A stretch of 26,726 nt of DNA from positions 1 through 26,726 of the IMG/VR virus record IMGVR_UViG_3300045971_000482. One strand, 5' to 3'. The translations under genes were made by a program, and so were the position numbers. Source of the DNA: a virus. The notes below the pieces were generated by a model. The model saw nothing but the letters and a program-made list of their open reading frames with translations, made no database searches and had not been told where the DNA came from. Below, piece after piece: positions 15,737 through 23,417 of this stretch (position 1 is the stretch's first letter; every line of letters begins with the position of its first letter).

Positions 15737-16053
15737 TGGACATCATCAACGCCAACAGCACGGCCCGGCTAGTGCTGGACTTTATCCAGCCCGGCGGAGC
15801 ACCGGCGATAGTCGAGTCCGTGCATTATCGGATCGAAGACAGGACGCCAACAAAAACCGGTGAAACCCTGCGCACGGCCACTATCGGCGGCGGCGCGACG
15901 GTTGAAATCGCGCTGACGACGGCAGACAACGCCATCACCGCCAGCGGCGAAAACGCCCGCCGCCTCATTTATCGCGCCACTTACAATAGCGGCGCGGATC
16001 AAATCACGGGACAGGTGGACTGGCAAGTCCGCCGCTTGTCCACGCTACCCTAA
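15736..16053 (+). CDS. Small putative virion protein, beta-rich
   Basis: The 105-residue product (STARLVLDFIQPGGAPAIVE, then VEIALTTADNAITASGENAR and LIYRATYNSGADQITGQVDW) has the strand pattern of a small Ig-like domain. The start overlaps the previous stop (TAATG). It is likely co-expressed and associated with the repeat protein. No family recognised. Confidence 0.6.
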   Translation: MDIINANSTARLVLDFIQPGGAPAIVESVHYRIEDRTPTKTGETLRTATIGGGATVEIALTTADNAITASGENARRLIYRATYNSGADQITGQVDWQVRRLSTLP

Positions 16054-16065
16054 CCGAGGCCAGCT

Positions 16066-16521
16066 ATGCCCGCCGCATCCGTCACACTATTCAATCAGTT
16101 CAAACTCGACCTAGGCACTAAAAAGCACGACCTCAGCGCCGACACGTTCAAGCTTGCCTTTGTCCCGTCATCGGCGGCGCTCACCGCCGCCACCTCCGAC
16201 CCGCGCTGGGGCGCAGGCGGCGGCACCAATCTGGCCGCGCTGGAGGTCGCCACCGGCACAGCCTACAGCGCCGGCGGCTTGACGCTCACCGGCGTCGGCT
16301 GGACGCTAGTGGCCGGCGTGCCGACCTGGGCGGCGACCGAGGGCACAGTCGCGCAGGACGCGACGAGCGGATTCACTAACGCCCGCTATGCGGTGCTGTA
16401 CAACAGCACCGACAGCGGCAAACGCGCCGTCGGCTTTATCGACATGCTCAGCGACCGACGCATTGACACCGGGCCGCTCTCGATCTCGACCACCGGCAAC
16501 GTCGCTTTCACCCTCACCTAA
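16066..16521 (+). CDS. Putative phage structural protein, unknown function
   Basis: The 151-residue product (ASVTLFNQFKLDLGTKKHDL, SADTFKLAFVPSSAALTAAT, then TSGFTNARYAVLYNSTDSGK and RAVGFIDMLSDR) belongs to a type of beta-rich protein often seen beside phage tail or decoration genes. I know of no experimentally defined function. GAGG precedes the ATG. It lies between the small Ig-like gene and the endolysin. Confidence 0.65.
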   Translation: MPAASVTLFNQFKLDLGTKKHDLSADTFKLAFVPSSAALTAATSDPRWGAGGGTNLAALEVATGTAYSAGGLTLTGVGWTLVAGVPTWAATEGTVAQDATSGFTNARYAVLYNSTDSGKRAVGFIDMLSDRRIDTGPLSISTTGNVAFTLT

Positions 16522-16532
16522 AAGGCCCCGTG

Positions 16533-17090
16533 ATGACCGAGAACCATCTTTTGCTCTGGCTCCCCGCCGTGCTAACCGCCGCCGGCCTAAACGTGCAAAC
16601 CGTGAAGGGCTGGGAAAAGCGCGGCGGCGCGGGCGTGTTCGGCCCGCTGCGCGGCGTGCTCTGCCACCATACCGCCTCCAACCGCAAAGCGGGCAACATG
16701 CCCAGCATCACCATCCTGCGCGACGGACGCCCAGACCTGGCCGGGCCGCTGTGCCAGTTGGGCCTGGCGCGGGACGGCACCTATTTCGTCATCGCCGCCG
16801 GCCGCGCCAGCCACGCCGGCGCCGGCGTGTGGAACGGCGTCACCTCCGGCAACAGCCATCTGCTCGGCATCGAGGCCGAAAACGACGGCATCGGCGAACC
16901 TTGGCCGGCCGTGCAAATGGACGCCTACCGGCGCGGCGTCGCGGCGATCTGCCACCGCTTAAACCTGCCCGTCGCCATGGTTGCAGGGCATAAAGAGTAC
17001 GCGACGCCCAAGGGCCGCAAAATCGACCCGACATTCGACATGGATCAATTCCGCCGCGACGTGTTCGCCATTCTGCAAGCGTCGGCCTAG
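16533..17090 (+). CDS. N-acetylmuramoyl-L-alanine amidase (endolysin)
   Basis: The 185-residue protein has an Amidase_2/AmpD-type domain. LCHHTAS gives H45/H46, LGIEAEND lies in the active site, and GHKEYATPKGRKIDP gives H153 and D165. These histidines and the Asp are the likely zinc ligands, as in AmpD. There is no signal peptide, so it would need the holin to reach peptidoglycan. I start at ATG 16533, seven bases after AAAGG; a GTG immediately before is possible. Its position after the virion-like genes and far from the holin-like gene is unusual for Mu, where lysis genes precede the gp25-28 region. Confidence 0.87.
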   Translation: MTENHLLLWLPAVLTAAGLNVQTVKGWEKRGGAGVFGPLRGVLCHHTASNRKAGNMPSITILRDGRPDLAGPLCQLGLARDGTYFVIAAGRASHAGAGVWNGVTSGNSHLLGIEAENDGIGEPWPAVQMDAYRRGVAAICHRLNLPVAMVAGHKEYATPKGRKIDPTFDMDQFRRDVFAILQASA

Positions 17091-17092
17091 CC

Positions 17093-18757
17093 ATGGGCGC
17101 TATCGTCGACATCCACGGCAACCCCATCGAAACGGGGCAACTGGCCGAGCCGCAAAGCGCCGGGCCGAGCCTCGCCTATCTCAAACGCTACTACGCCGAC
17201 CATCCCTCGCGCGGCCTGACCCCGCCGCGCCTGGCGGAGATATTGGAAGAGGCGGAGCGCTTCCACTTCATGCGCCAGTCCGAACTCTGGCTAGACATCC
17301 GCGAAAAGTGGGGCCACGCGGCAGCAGAAATGGGCAAGCGCGAACGCGCTTTATTGACGCTTGAGCGCCGCTTTGTCGAACCCGACAACGCCAACCGCGC
17401 CGAGCGCAAAGCCACCGCGTTTTTGAATGACGTGTTCGATTCCTTCTTTGCGGCGGGCGTGCCGTCCGACGAGGAAGCGCAGGACGCGCCGCACGTCGAC
17501 AGCGTTATTTTGGGCTGCGCCGACGCTATCGGCCACGGCTTCAGCGCCCAAGAAATCGCTTGGCGGCGCGAGGGCAGCGAATGGATGCCCGGCGAGATCA
17601 CGCACAGGCCGCAAACGTGGTTCCGCCTCGACGTGGCAACGCACAGCAAAATCCGCTTGCGCGATCTGAGCGCCGAGGGCGCACGGCTGCGCCCGGGATC
17701 TTGGATATTGCACAAGCACCGCTCGACCTGTGGCTACGTGTCGCGGCAAGGCTTGGTGCGTTCGCTCGCATGGCCCTATATCTTCGCCAACTACAGCATC
17801 CGCGACCTCGCCGAGCTGCTCGAAATCTACGGCCTGCCGATCCTGATTGGCAAACACCCCGCGCAAGCGACCGACACCGAAAAGCGCAAGTTATTGCAGG
17901 CCGTCACCGAAATCGGCCACCGCGCCGGCGGCATCGTGCCGGATTCGATGGCGGTCGACGTGCTGCTCCAAGGGGCGGGCGCGAACGGCGACGTGTTCAA
18001 GCAGATGATCGAATGGGCCGAAGCGACCGCCTCGAAACTCATCACCGGGCAGCATCACATGGGCGGCAAAACCGCCACGGAGGCGATTGAGCGGCGCGAA
18101 ATCAAAGCCGACCTCATCACCACCGACGCCCGCCAAATCGACCAAACCCTGACGGCGTTCGGCTGGCTCATTTTGACGCTGAACCCGGCGGGCGTCGGCG
18201 TCGACCCTCGCCGCACGCCGCGCCACAAATTCGACACGGCGGAGGCGGAGGACGTGGAGCGTCTGGCGAAATCGCTGCCTCTGTTGATCGCCGTCGGCGC
18301 GGACATCTCCAAAAAATGGCTGTCGGAAAAAACCAAAATCCCGCCCGCCGAAAACGACGCCGACCGCCTCTCGCCGATGGCACCGGTCAACATCCCCGCC
18401 GTGGACGTGACCACCAAACAGGACATCAACAAGCCCGAACCCGCGCCCGCCGCGCTGGCGGGCAAGCCCTGGGCGCAGGCGCTGCTAGGCGGGCCCAGTA
18501 AGCGCCGCCCGCCCGCCGACCCCTCGCCCGCCGGGCTGTATGCCGAGCAGCTTGCCGAGCGGGCGGCAGGCCCGTTGGCCGAATGGGTCGCCGCGCTGAA
18601 ACAGGCGGCGGAGGACGCCGAATCGCTGGAGGAATTGAGGGACCGGTTCGGGGCGATGTTCCCCGATCTTTCGCCCAAGCCGATGACCGAGGTGTTCGCC
18701 GAGGCCATGCTGGCGGCGAATCTGGCGGGGCGGTTGGATGTGAGCAGGGGGAGTTAA
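17093..18757 (+). CDS. Portal protein (Mu gp29-like, DUF935)
   Basis: The 554-residue protein shows the DUF935 pattern: LTPPRLAEILEEAERFHFMR near the N-terminus, then GKRERALLTLERRFVEPD, HGFSAQEIAWRREGSEWMPG, RSLAWPYIFANYSIRDLAEL, LEIYGLPILIGKHPAQATD and ASKLITGQHHMGGKTATEAI. It forms the dodecameric channel at the head vertex through which DNA enters. The acidic, Pro/Ala-rich C-terminus is typical. The start is three bases after the endolysin stop. In Mu the portal follows gp28 directly; here about 3.1 kb intervenes. Confidence 0.93.
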   Translation: MGAIVDIHGNPIETGQLAEPQSAGPSLAYLKRYYADHPSRGLTPPRLAEILEEAERFHFMRQSELWLDIREKWGHAAAEMGKRERALLTLERRFVEPDNANRAERKATAFLNDVFDSFFAAGVPSDEEAQDAPHVDSVILGCADAIGHGFSAQEIAWRREGSEWMPGEITHRPQTWFRLDVATHSKIRLRDLSAEGARLRPGSWILHKHRSTCGYVSRQGLVRSLAWPYIFANYSIRDLAELLEIYGLPILIGKHPAQATDTEKRKLLQAVTEIGHRAGGIVPDSMAVDVLLQGAGANGDVFKQMIEWAEATASKLITGQHHMGGKTATEAIERREIKADLITTDARQIDQTLTAFGWLILTLNPAGVGVDPRRTPRHKFDTAEAEDVERLAKSLPLLIAVGADISKKWLSEKTKIPPAENDADRLSPMAPVNIPAVDVTTKQDINKPEPAPAALAGKPWAQALLGGPSKRRPPADPSPAGLYAEQLAERAAGPLAEWVAALKQAAEDAESLEELRDRFGAMFPDLSPKPMTEVFAEAMLAANLAGRLDVSRGS

Positions 18758-18759
18758 TC

Positions 18760-19296
18760 ATGGCTGAAAAATACGCCACCATCGTCATCGACCCGCCTTG
18801 GCCCGGCCCCGGCGGAGTGCCTGCGTTTGACGGGCAATCGGGTGAAGGCCGTTGCAAACTGAATTTGATCCCGTACTCGACGATGACCGGCATTCAAGTC
18901 GCTGGGCTAAACATCGACGACCTCGCCGCCGACGATTGCCAGTTATTTTTATGGGCCACGGGGCGGTCGGTCGGCGATGCGTTTTTGTTGTTGCAGCTAT
19001 GGGCATTCAAATATCGCGGCATATTCATCTGGCAAAAGCCCGGCTTGGGCATGGGGCGGCATATGCGCAACCAAGCCGAGTTTTTATTATGGGGCGGGCG
19101 CAAGGGCGCGCCGTTAGTTGAGCCTAAAAACTGCCCCCGGCAGATTCAATGCTGGCCGAAACCTAAGCGCCACAGCGAAAAGCCCCCGGAGGCTTACGAG
19201 TTTATTAAGTCGCTTTCAGGCGGGCCAAGGCTAGATATTTTCGCCCGCCAAGCCCGCGACGGATTTGAGCGGTTCGGGAATGAGGCACCGGCATAA
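18760..19296 (+). CDS. MT-A70 family DNA adenine-N6 methyltransferase
   Basis: From ATG 18760 (GGGGAG six bases before) the 178-residue protein has the catalytic motif D11-P-P-W (IVIDPPW). LFLWATGRSVGDAFLLLQLW and RGIFIWQKPGLGMGRHMRNQ follow, and RPRLDIFAR-like SAM-pocket residues appear near the end (GGPRLDIFARQARDGFERFG). This is the compact phage MT-A70 methyltransferase group, likely modifying adenine in phage DNA to avoid host restriction. It sits between portal and F-like head gene, which are neighbours in Mu. A longer upstream frame overlaps the portal gene and is rejected. Confidence 0.9.
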   Translation: MAEKYATIVIDPPWPGPGGVPAFDGQSGEGRCKLNLIPYSTMTGIQVAGLNIDDLAADDCQLFLWATGRSVGDAFLLLQLWAFKYRGIFIWQKPGLGMGRHMRNQAEFLLWGGRKGAPLVEPKNCPRQIQCWPKPKRHSEKPPEAYEFIKSLSGGPRLDIFARQARDGFERFGNEAPA

Positions 19297-20049
19297 ATGC
19301 CCCTAATCGCCTCCCCCGAAACGCTCAGCCTAGACAACGCGAAACTGCCGTTCGAGGAGCAAATCGCCTTTTTCAAAGGCAAAGCCGGGCTGCATATCCC
19401 GACGCAGCACTTCGACGACATCGCCACCGAGGAGCACGAGCACGCATTTGTCGTCGCCAACGCGCAAAAGGCCGATCTGCTGGCCGACTTTTACCACGCG
19501 GTCGAGACGGCGATTGCGGACGGCCAGTCCATTGACTGGTTCCGCAAACAGTTCGACGCGATCCAAGCCAAGCACGGCTGGGTTCACACCGGCGACGCCA
19601 GTTTCCGCACGCGGACGATTTACGATACCAACATGACGACCAGCTACGCCCGAGGCCGCGACGCGCAACTGGCCGACCCCGACCTGCGGGCCGTCCGCCC
19701 TTATCTCGAATACAACATCGGCCCAGCGGAGCACCACCGGGTAATACATCAATCATGGGCCGGCACGACGCTGCGCTATGACGACCCGTGGATCGAGGCG
19801 CACCGCCCCGTCAAAGCGTGGGGCTGTCATTGCTGGCTACGCGCCGTCCGCAACCCCACGCCGGGCCGCGACACCGCGCCCAAGGAATCGACCTATGAAG
19901 TCACCGACCGCCACGGCGTGCCGCACACGATCCCGATGGGCGTGGATTACGGATTCCACACCGATGGCTGGAAACCCGACCTGCGCGACTACCCGAAGCC
20001 CATCGCGGCGGATTTGAAAGCGGCGCTAAAGCGGGGTGACGATGCGTGA
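19297..20049 (+). CDS. Mu F-like head morphogenesis protein (SPP1 gp7 type)
   Basis: The 250-residue protein shows the phage head morphogenesis pattern. It has ADFYHAVETAIADGQSIDWF, then FRTRTIYDTNMTTSYARGRD, YLEYNIGPAEHHRVIHQSWA and the Cys/His cluster KAWGCHCWLRA, ending GVDYGFHTDGW. These minor head proteins associate with the portal and are ejected with or retained near the DNA. It is shorter than Mu gp30 (over 400 residues), mainly lacking C-terminal sequence. The start follows directly after the methyltransferase stop. Confidence 0.88.
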   Translation: MPLIASPETLSLDNAKLPFEEQIAFFKGKAGLHIPTQHFDDIATEEHEHAFVVANAQKADLLADFYHAVETAIADGQSIDWFRKQFDAIQAKHGWVHTGDASFRTRTIYDTNMTTSYARGRDAQLADPDLRAVRPYLEYNIGPAEHHRVIHQSWAGTTLRYDDPWIEAHRPVKAWGCHCWLRAVRNPTPGRDTAPKESTYEVTDRHGVPHTIPMGVDYGFHTDGWKPDLRDYPKPIAADLKAALKRGDDA

Positions 20050-20629
20050 ACTAATCCACATCGAAATTAAGGACAAGTCGGCGCTGCTGGCGCTAGACCA
20101 GATGCGCCGGGCCGCGATCAACCCGCGCCCGCTGCTGTTGGAAATCGGCGAGGACTTGGCGGCGACGACCAAGGCGCGGTTTGCGTCATCGACTGCGCCG
20201 GACGGCTCAGCCTGGAAGAAAAACTCAACAGCCACCATTGCCCGTTGGGTACATAGCAAAGGCACTGACAAGCACGGCAAATTGATCCGCCGAAAGGGCA
20301 CAATCTCGAAAGACGGATTAACCCTCAGCAAGGCCGGCGATCGGCGCTGGGACAGCAAAAAGCCGCTAATCGGCCACTCGAAAATGCTCAGCCACACCAT
20401 CGCCTACCAGCTACGCGGCAACCACGCGCTGCTAGTCGGCTCGCCGATGATCTACGGCAGCACGCAGCAGTTCGGCGCGGCCAAAGGCGAATACGGCGTC
20501 AACAAGCGCGGCGGGCCGATTCCGTGGGGCGTAGTCCCCGCCCGCCCATTTCTCGGCCTGTCGGCGGCGGACACCGCCAACATCGTCGCGCTGGCCGGCT
20601 CGTACCTGTCCGCCGTCTACAAAACGTAG
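20042..20629 (+). CDS. Phage virion morphogenesis protein (Mu gpG-like)
   Basis: The protein of about 195 residues matches the virion morphogenesis (gpG/gp31) family: LLLEIGEDLAATTKARFASS, TAPDGSAWKKNSTATIARW, KKPLIGHSKMLSHTIAYQL, then GSPMIYGSTQQFGAAKGEYG and IPWGVVPARPFLGLS. The family acts in head or tail completion. I prefer ATG 20042 over a GTG six bases upstream because GGGG precedes it at a suitable distance. Its TAG stop (20627-20629) lies inside the first arm of a palindromic element, so the natural C-terminus may have been altered by that insertion. Confidence 0.88.
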   Translation: MRELIHIEIKDKSALLALDQMRRAAINPRPLLLEIGEDLAATTKARFASSTAPDGSAWKKNSTATIARWVHSKGTDKHGKLIRRKGTISKDGLTLSKAGDRRWDSKKPLIGHSKMLSHTIAYQLRGNHALLVGSPMIYGSTQQFGAAKGEYGVNKRGGPIPWGVVPARPFLGLSAADTANIVALAGSYLSAVYKT

Positions 20630-20714
20630 GTCGGGTTAGGCGCGTCTGTTTGCGCCGTAACCCGACGCGACGCGCCCGCATTGTCGGGTTACGCTATCGC
20701 TAACCCGACCTACG
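20625..20714. repeat. Palindromic REP/MITE-like element
   Basis: CGTAGGTCGGGTTAG at 20625-20639 and CTAACCCGACCTACG at 20700-20714 are perfect 15-base inverted repeats. Between them GTAACCCGAC (20657-20666) and GTCGGGTTAC (20683-20692) form a second inverted pair. The element therefore has four alternating copies of the TCGGGTTA core, able to fold as one long cruciform or as two adjacent hairpins. Elements with this GTAGGTCGGGTTA core are, to my knowledge, dispersed in several gamma- and betaproteobacterial genomes. Confidence 0.8.
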
Positions 20715-20869
20715 CCGCTACGCCGTTTAGGATGCGCAACCGCCACAACGATAGCCCCCAAACCCGCCGAAAGCCGCAAAGGGTTTTCATGAAAGTTTCT
20801 GAAAGGCGTTTAAGGCCGGGTTTGCATCCGCAAGCGTTTTCGCGCTATCCTGCCCATCAATCCCCTAAG
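20715..20869 (+). other. Non-coding stretch with a weak promoter candidate
   Basis: Together with the palindrome and terminator this forms a 301-base gap (20630-20930) between the gpG-like and protease genes. No gene of convincing length is visible. TTGCAT at 20822-20827 and TATCCT at 20846-20851 with an 18-base spacer could be a weak promoter, but a terminator follows at once. Any transcript would be a short RNA unless read-through occurs. Confidence 0.3.
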
Positions 20870-20904
20870 AAAAAACGGCGCTGAAATCTTTCAGCGCCGT
20901 TTTT
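20870..20904 (+). terminator. Rho-independent terminator inside the head operon
   Basis: ACGGCGCTGAAA and TTTCAGCGCCGT form a perfect stem around TC, flanked by A6 and TTTTT. Over 35 bases it differs from the terminator at 9854-9888 at one loop position. It lies 26 bases before the protease gene, which would need read-through, antitermination or its own promoter. Confidence 0.88.
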
Positions 20905-20930
20905 GTTTTTATGCCGCGTAACATGCGGCC

Positions 20931-22070
20931 ATGCCAAAAATTCAGCAACACATCGCCGCCCTTTCGTTCGCCCTGCCCGCGCAGCGCGGCGACGGCGCGA
21001 TGCAAATTTTCCCAGCCGGGGAATTCGACGCGCCGCGCGGTGCGATGCAGGGCGCGGGGCCGTGGCGGATGAATGCGGAAGCGGCGGCGGCGCTAATCCA
21101 GAAAATTGACACGCTGCAAAACCCGATCCCAATTGATTACGAGCATCAACTGTTGCTGTCCGCTGAAAACGGCAGGCCCGCCCCTCTTGCCGGGAAGCTC
21201 CTGCGTGACGGATTCGAGTGGCGCGAGGGGCTGGGTTTTTTTCACGCCTCGCCCACATGGACCGCGGCGGCTAGAAGTTACATAGCAAGTGACGAATACG
21301 GTTTCGTTTCCGCCGTATTTTCCTACGATCCTAAAACCGGCTATCCGCTCGACCTGTACAGCGTGGCATTGACCAATCAGCCCGCCATCGACGGCATGGC
21401 CCCGGTCGTTGCCGCTTTGTCCGCCCGCCTAGCAGCCGCGTCATCCCCCCTTTTTAACCCCCCCACGGAGACCCCGATGGATGAAGAATTAGCCGAGTTT
21501 TTAGACGAGCTGCGCTGGATCGTGAGCATCCCCGCGCAGTCCACCGTCGCCGCTTTGCGTGCCGCGCTGCAATCGGCGCTGTCGCAACTGCCCGGCGGCC
21601 CGACCGCGAGCGACTTTGCCGCCGCCGTCTCCGCCCGCCGCCCGCTGAATTTGGGACAGGCCGTCGCGGCGCTGGCCGTCGGCAAGCCCGACCCGGCGCT
21701 GTTCGTGCCGGTCGGCGTAGTCGAGTCGCTGAAAAGCGAAATCGCCGCGCTGTCGGCCAAAGTGGCGGGCCGCGAAATCGATGAGCTGGTCGTCGCGGCT
21801 TTGGCCGGCGGTCAGCTACTGCCCGCGCAGGAAGTCTGGGCGCGTGACCTGGGTAAATCCAATCTGGCGCAATTGCGCTCGTACATCGACACCGCGCAGC
21901 CGATTGCCGCGCTGCGCGGAACGCAGACGAACGGCAAAAAGCCCGACGGCGAAGCGACCGATGGGCCGTCCGTGGCCGCGCTGAGCATCGTTAAACTGAT
22001 GGGCATCTCACCGGAAAGTTACAAAGCCGGCGCAGATGACCTTAATCGCAGAATTGGAGGTGCGGCATGA
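20931..22070 (+). CDS. Head maturation protease with scaffold domain (Mu gpI-like)
   Basis: The 379-residue protein resembles Mu protein I. The N-terminal protease region (about 1-165) shows LPAQRGDGAMQIFPAGEFDA, NPIPIDYEHQLLLSAENGRP, APLAGKLLRDGFEWREGLGF and YPLDLYSVALTNQPAIDGM. The C-terminal half (about 183-379) is helical and scaffold-like (EELAEFLDELRWIVSIPAQS, IAALSAKVAGREIDELVVAA). It cleaves the scaffold and head proteins during assembly. No clear ribosome site is seen before the ATG. It ends in a four-base overlap with the next gene. Confidence 0.88.
   Translation: MPKIQQHIAALSFALPAQRGDGAMQIFPAGEFDAPRGAMQGAGPWRMNAEAAAALIQKIDTLQNPIPIDYEHQLLLSAENGRPAPLAGKLLRDGFEWREGLGFFHASPTWTAAARSYIASDEYGFVSAVFSYDPKTGYPLDLYSVALTNQPAIDGMAPVVAALSARLAAASSPLFNPPTETPMDEELAEFLDELRWIVSIPAQSTVAALRAALQSALSQLPGGPTASDFAAAVSARRPLNLGQAVAALAVGKPDPALFVPVGVVESLKSEIAALSAKVAGREIDELVVAALAGGQLLPAQEVWARDLGKSNLAQLRSYIDTAQPIAALRGTQTNGKKPDGEATDGPSVAALSIVKLMGISPESYKAGADDLNRRIGGAA
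21477..22070 (+). CDS. Scaffold from an internal in-frame start (Mu Z-like)
   Basis: ATG 21477 lies in frame within the protease gene, seven bases after GGAG (21467-21470). It begins MDEELAEFLDELRWIVSIPA. In Mu the scaffold (Z) is made from an internal start in gene I. The intergenic-like sequence before this ATG (TTTTTAACCCCCCCACGGAG) encodes a proline-rich linker, consistent with a translation start. Product size would be 197 residues. The start is inferred, not shown. Confidence 0.6.
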   Translation: MDEELAEFLDELRWIVSIPAQSTVAALRAALQSALSQLPGGPTASDFAAAVSARRPLNLGQAVAALAVGKPDPALFVPVGVVESLKSEIAALSAKVAGREIDELVVAALAGGQLLPAQEVWARDLGKSNLAQLRSYIDTAQPIAALRGTQTNGKKPDGEATDGPSVAALSIVKLMGISPESYKAGADDLNRRIGGAA

Positions 22071-22483
22071 CCGCGTTGACAGCAGACCACAACACCCCGC
22101 AACTGGCGGACGGCCTGTATGGCGTGCCGGTCAAGGCGTCGGTGCATATTTACAAAGGCGCGTTGGTGGTGGCTAACGCCGGTTACGCGGCCCCCGCCAC
22201 GACGGCCACCGGGTTGATCGCGCTAGGCCGCGCCGAGCAGAACGTGGACAATTCAACGGGCGGCAACGGCGATAAAAACGTCAACGTGCGCCCGGGCGTG
22301 TTCCGGTTCGCGAATTCGGCCTCAACGGACACCATCGCCCAGGCCGACGTGGGCGCGGATTGTTTCATCGTTGACGACGCCACCGTCGCCAAAACCAGCG
22401 CTACCAGCACGCGCTCGCGGGCGGGGAAAATTCAGGCGGTCGATGCGGTCGGCGTGTGGGTCGCCATCGGCTTGCAATACTAA
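22067..22483 (+). CDS. Putative capsid decoration (cement-type) protein
   Basis: The 138-residue protein starts after a strong GGAGG. It has the pattern of small capsid-decoration proteins: a beta-rich core (VPVKASVHIYKGALVVANAG), then TGLIALGRAEQNVDNSTGGN and VNVRPGVFRFANSASTDTIA, ending VGVWVAIGLQY. It sits between protease/scaffold and major head gene, where decoration proteins often lie. The role is inferred from pattern and position. Confidence 0.7.
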   Translation: MTALTADHNTPQLADGLYGVPVKASVHIYKGALVVANAGYAAPATTATGLIALGRAEQNVDNSTGGNGDKNVNVRPGVFRFANSASTDTIAQADVGADCFIVDDATVAKTSATSTRSRAGKIQAVDAVGVWVAIGLQY

Positions 22484-22495
22484 GAGGCAAATAAA

Positions 22496-23404
22496 ATGCA
22501 GATTACGCCAGACACTCTCAGCGTCCTAAACAACGGCTTCAATGCCGCGTTCATCGAGGGATTCAATGCCATCGGCTCAACGCCGAATTTGTATAAAGAG
22601 GTGTGCATGGAAGTGGCGTCCGCCGCCGCCCTTGAAAACTACGGCTGGATGAAAGACCTGCCGGGTATGCGCGAATGGGTCGGCCCGCGCTTGATTAACA
22701 ATATGGAAGCGCAAGGGATGCAGGTCGCCAACAAGGAATATGAGCACGCGCTCGGCATTAAGCGATTCGATATTGAAAACGACCGGCTCAATATTTTTAG
22801 CATGGGTGTGCGGATGCAGGGCGAAATTGTCGCCCGTCATCCGAACGAGCTAGTGTTTGCCGAAACGCTGCTCAACGGCTTTACGAAAACCGGCTACGAC
22901 GGCCAGTATTTTTTCGACAGCGACCACGTCGGCTATACGAATAAGGGCGTCGAGACCAGTTACTCGAACACCGGCGGCGGTTCCGGCGCGCCGTGGTTTT
23001 TGATGGATCTGTCGCGCACCTATATGCGCCCGTTAATCTGGCAGCTACGCCGCGCCCCTGAGTTTACGCCGTCGGTCAGTCCGGACAGCCATAATGTGTT
23101 TATGCTGAATGAGTTCCTCTATGGCGTGTATGCGGTCTATGCAGCCTCGTTCGGGTTTCACCAGTTGGCCTATGGCTCAAAAGACACGCTGAACCCGGCC
23201 AATTACGCCGCCGCCCGCACCGCGATGACCTCGCAGTTTCGCCCGGACGGCTCTGCGCTGGCCGTGCGCCCGACGCACCTAGTCACCGGGCCGAGCAACT
23301 TGGGGCTGGCCAAGGCTTTGCTTGAATCGCAGTTCAACAACTACGGCGCGAACAATATCTGGTACAACGATGCGAAAATTATCGAAGTGCCACAGCTAGG
23401 CTAA
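22496..23404 (+). CDS. Major head protein (Mu gpT-like)
   Basis: The 302-residue protein matches the Mu gpT family: LNNGFNAAFIEGFNAIGSTP, MKDLPGMREWVGPRLINNME, YEHALGIKRFDIENDRLNIF, NGFTKTGYDGQYFFDSDHVG and HLVTGPSNLGLAKALLESQF. It forms the icosahedral shell. The length is close to Mu gpT (about 305). The order protease/scaffold, small protein, gpT is that of Mu. AGAGG precedes the start. Confidence 0.94.
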   Translation: MQITPDTLSVLNNGFNAAFIEGFNAIGSTPNLYKEVCMEVASAAALENYGWMKDLPGMREWVGPRLINNMEAQGMQVANKEYEHALGIKRFDIENDRLNIFSMGVRMQGEIVARHPNELVFAETLLNGFTKTGYDGQYFFDSDHVGYTNKGVETSYSNTGGGSGAPWFLMDLSRTYMRPLIWQLRRAPEFTPSVSPDSHNVFMLNEFLYGVYAVYAASFGFHQLAYGSKDTLNPANYAAARTAMTSQFRPDGSALAVRPTHLVTGPSNLGLAKALLESQFNNYGANNIWYNDAKIIEVPQLG

Positions 23405-23417
23405 CCCGGAGATTGCC

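Noticed and set aside
18583-18759. Longer upstream start for the methyltransferase
   Set aside because: It overlaps the portal gene by 175 bases; ATG 18760 has a clear GGGGAG site and starts just before the conserved IVIDPPW.
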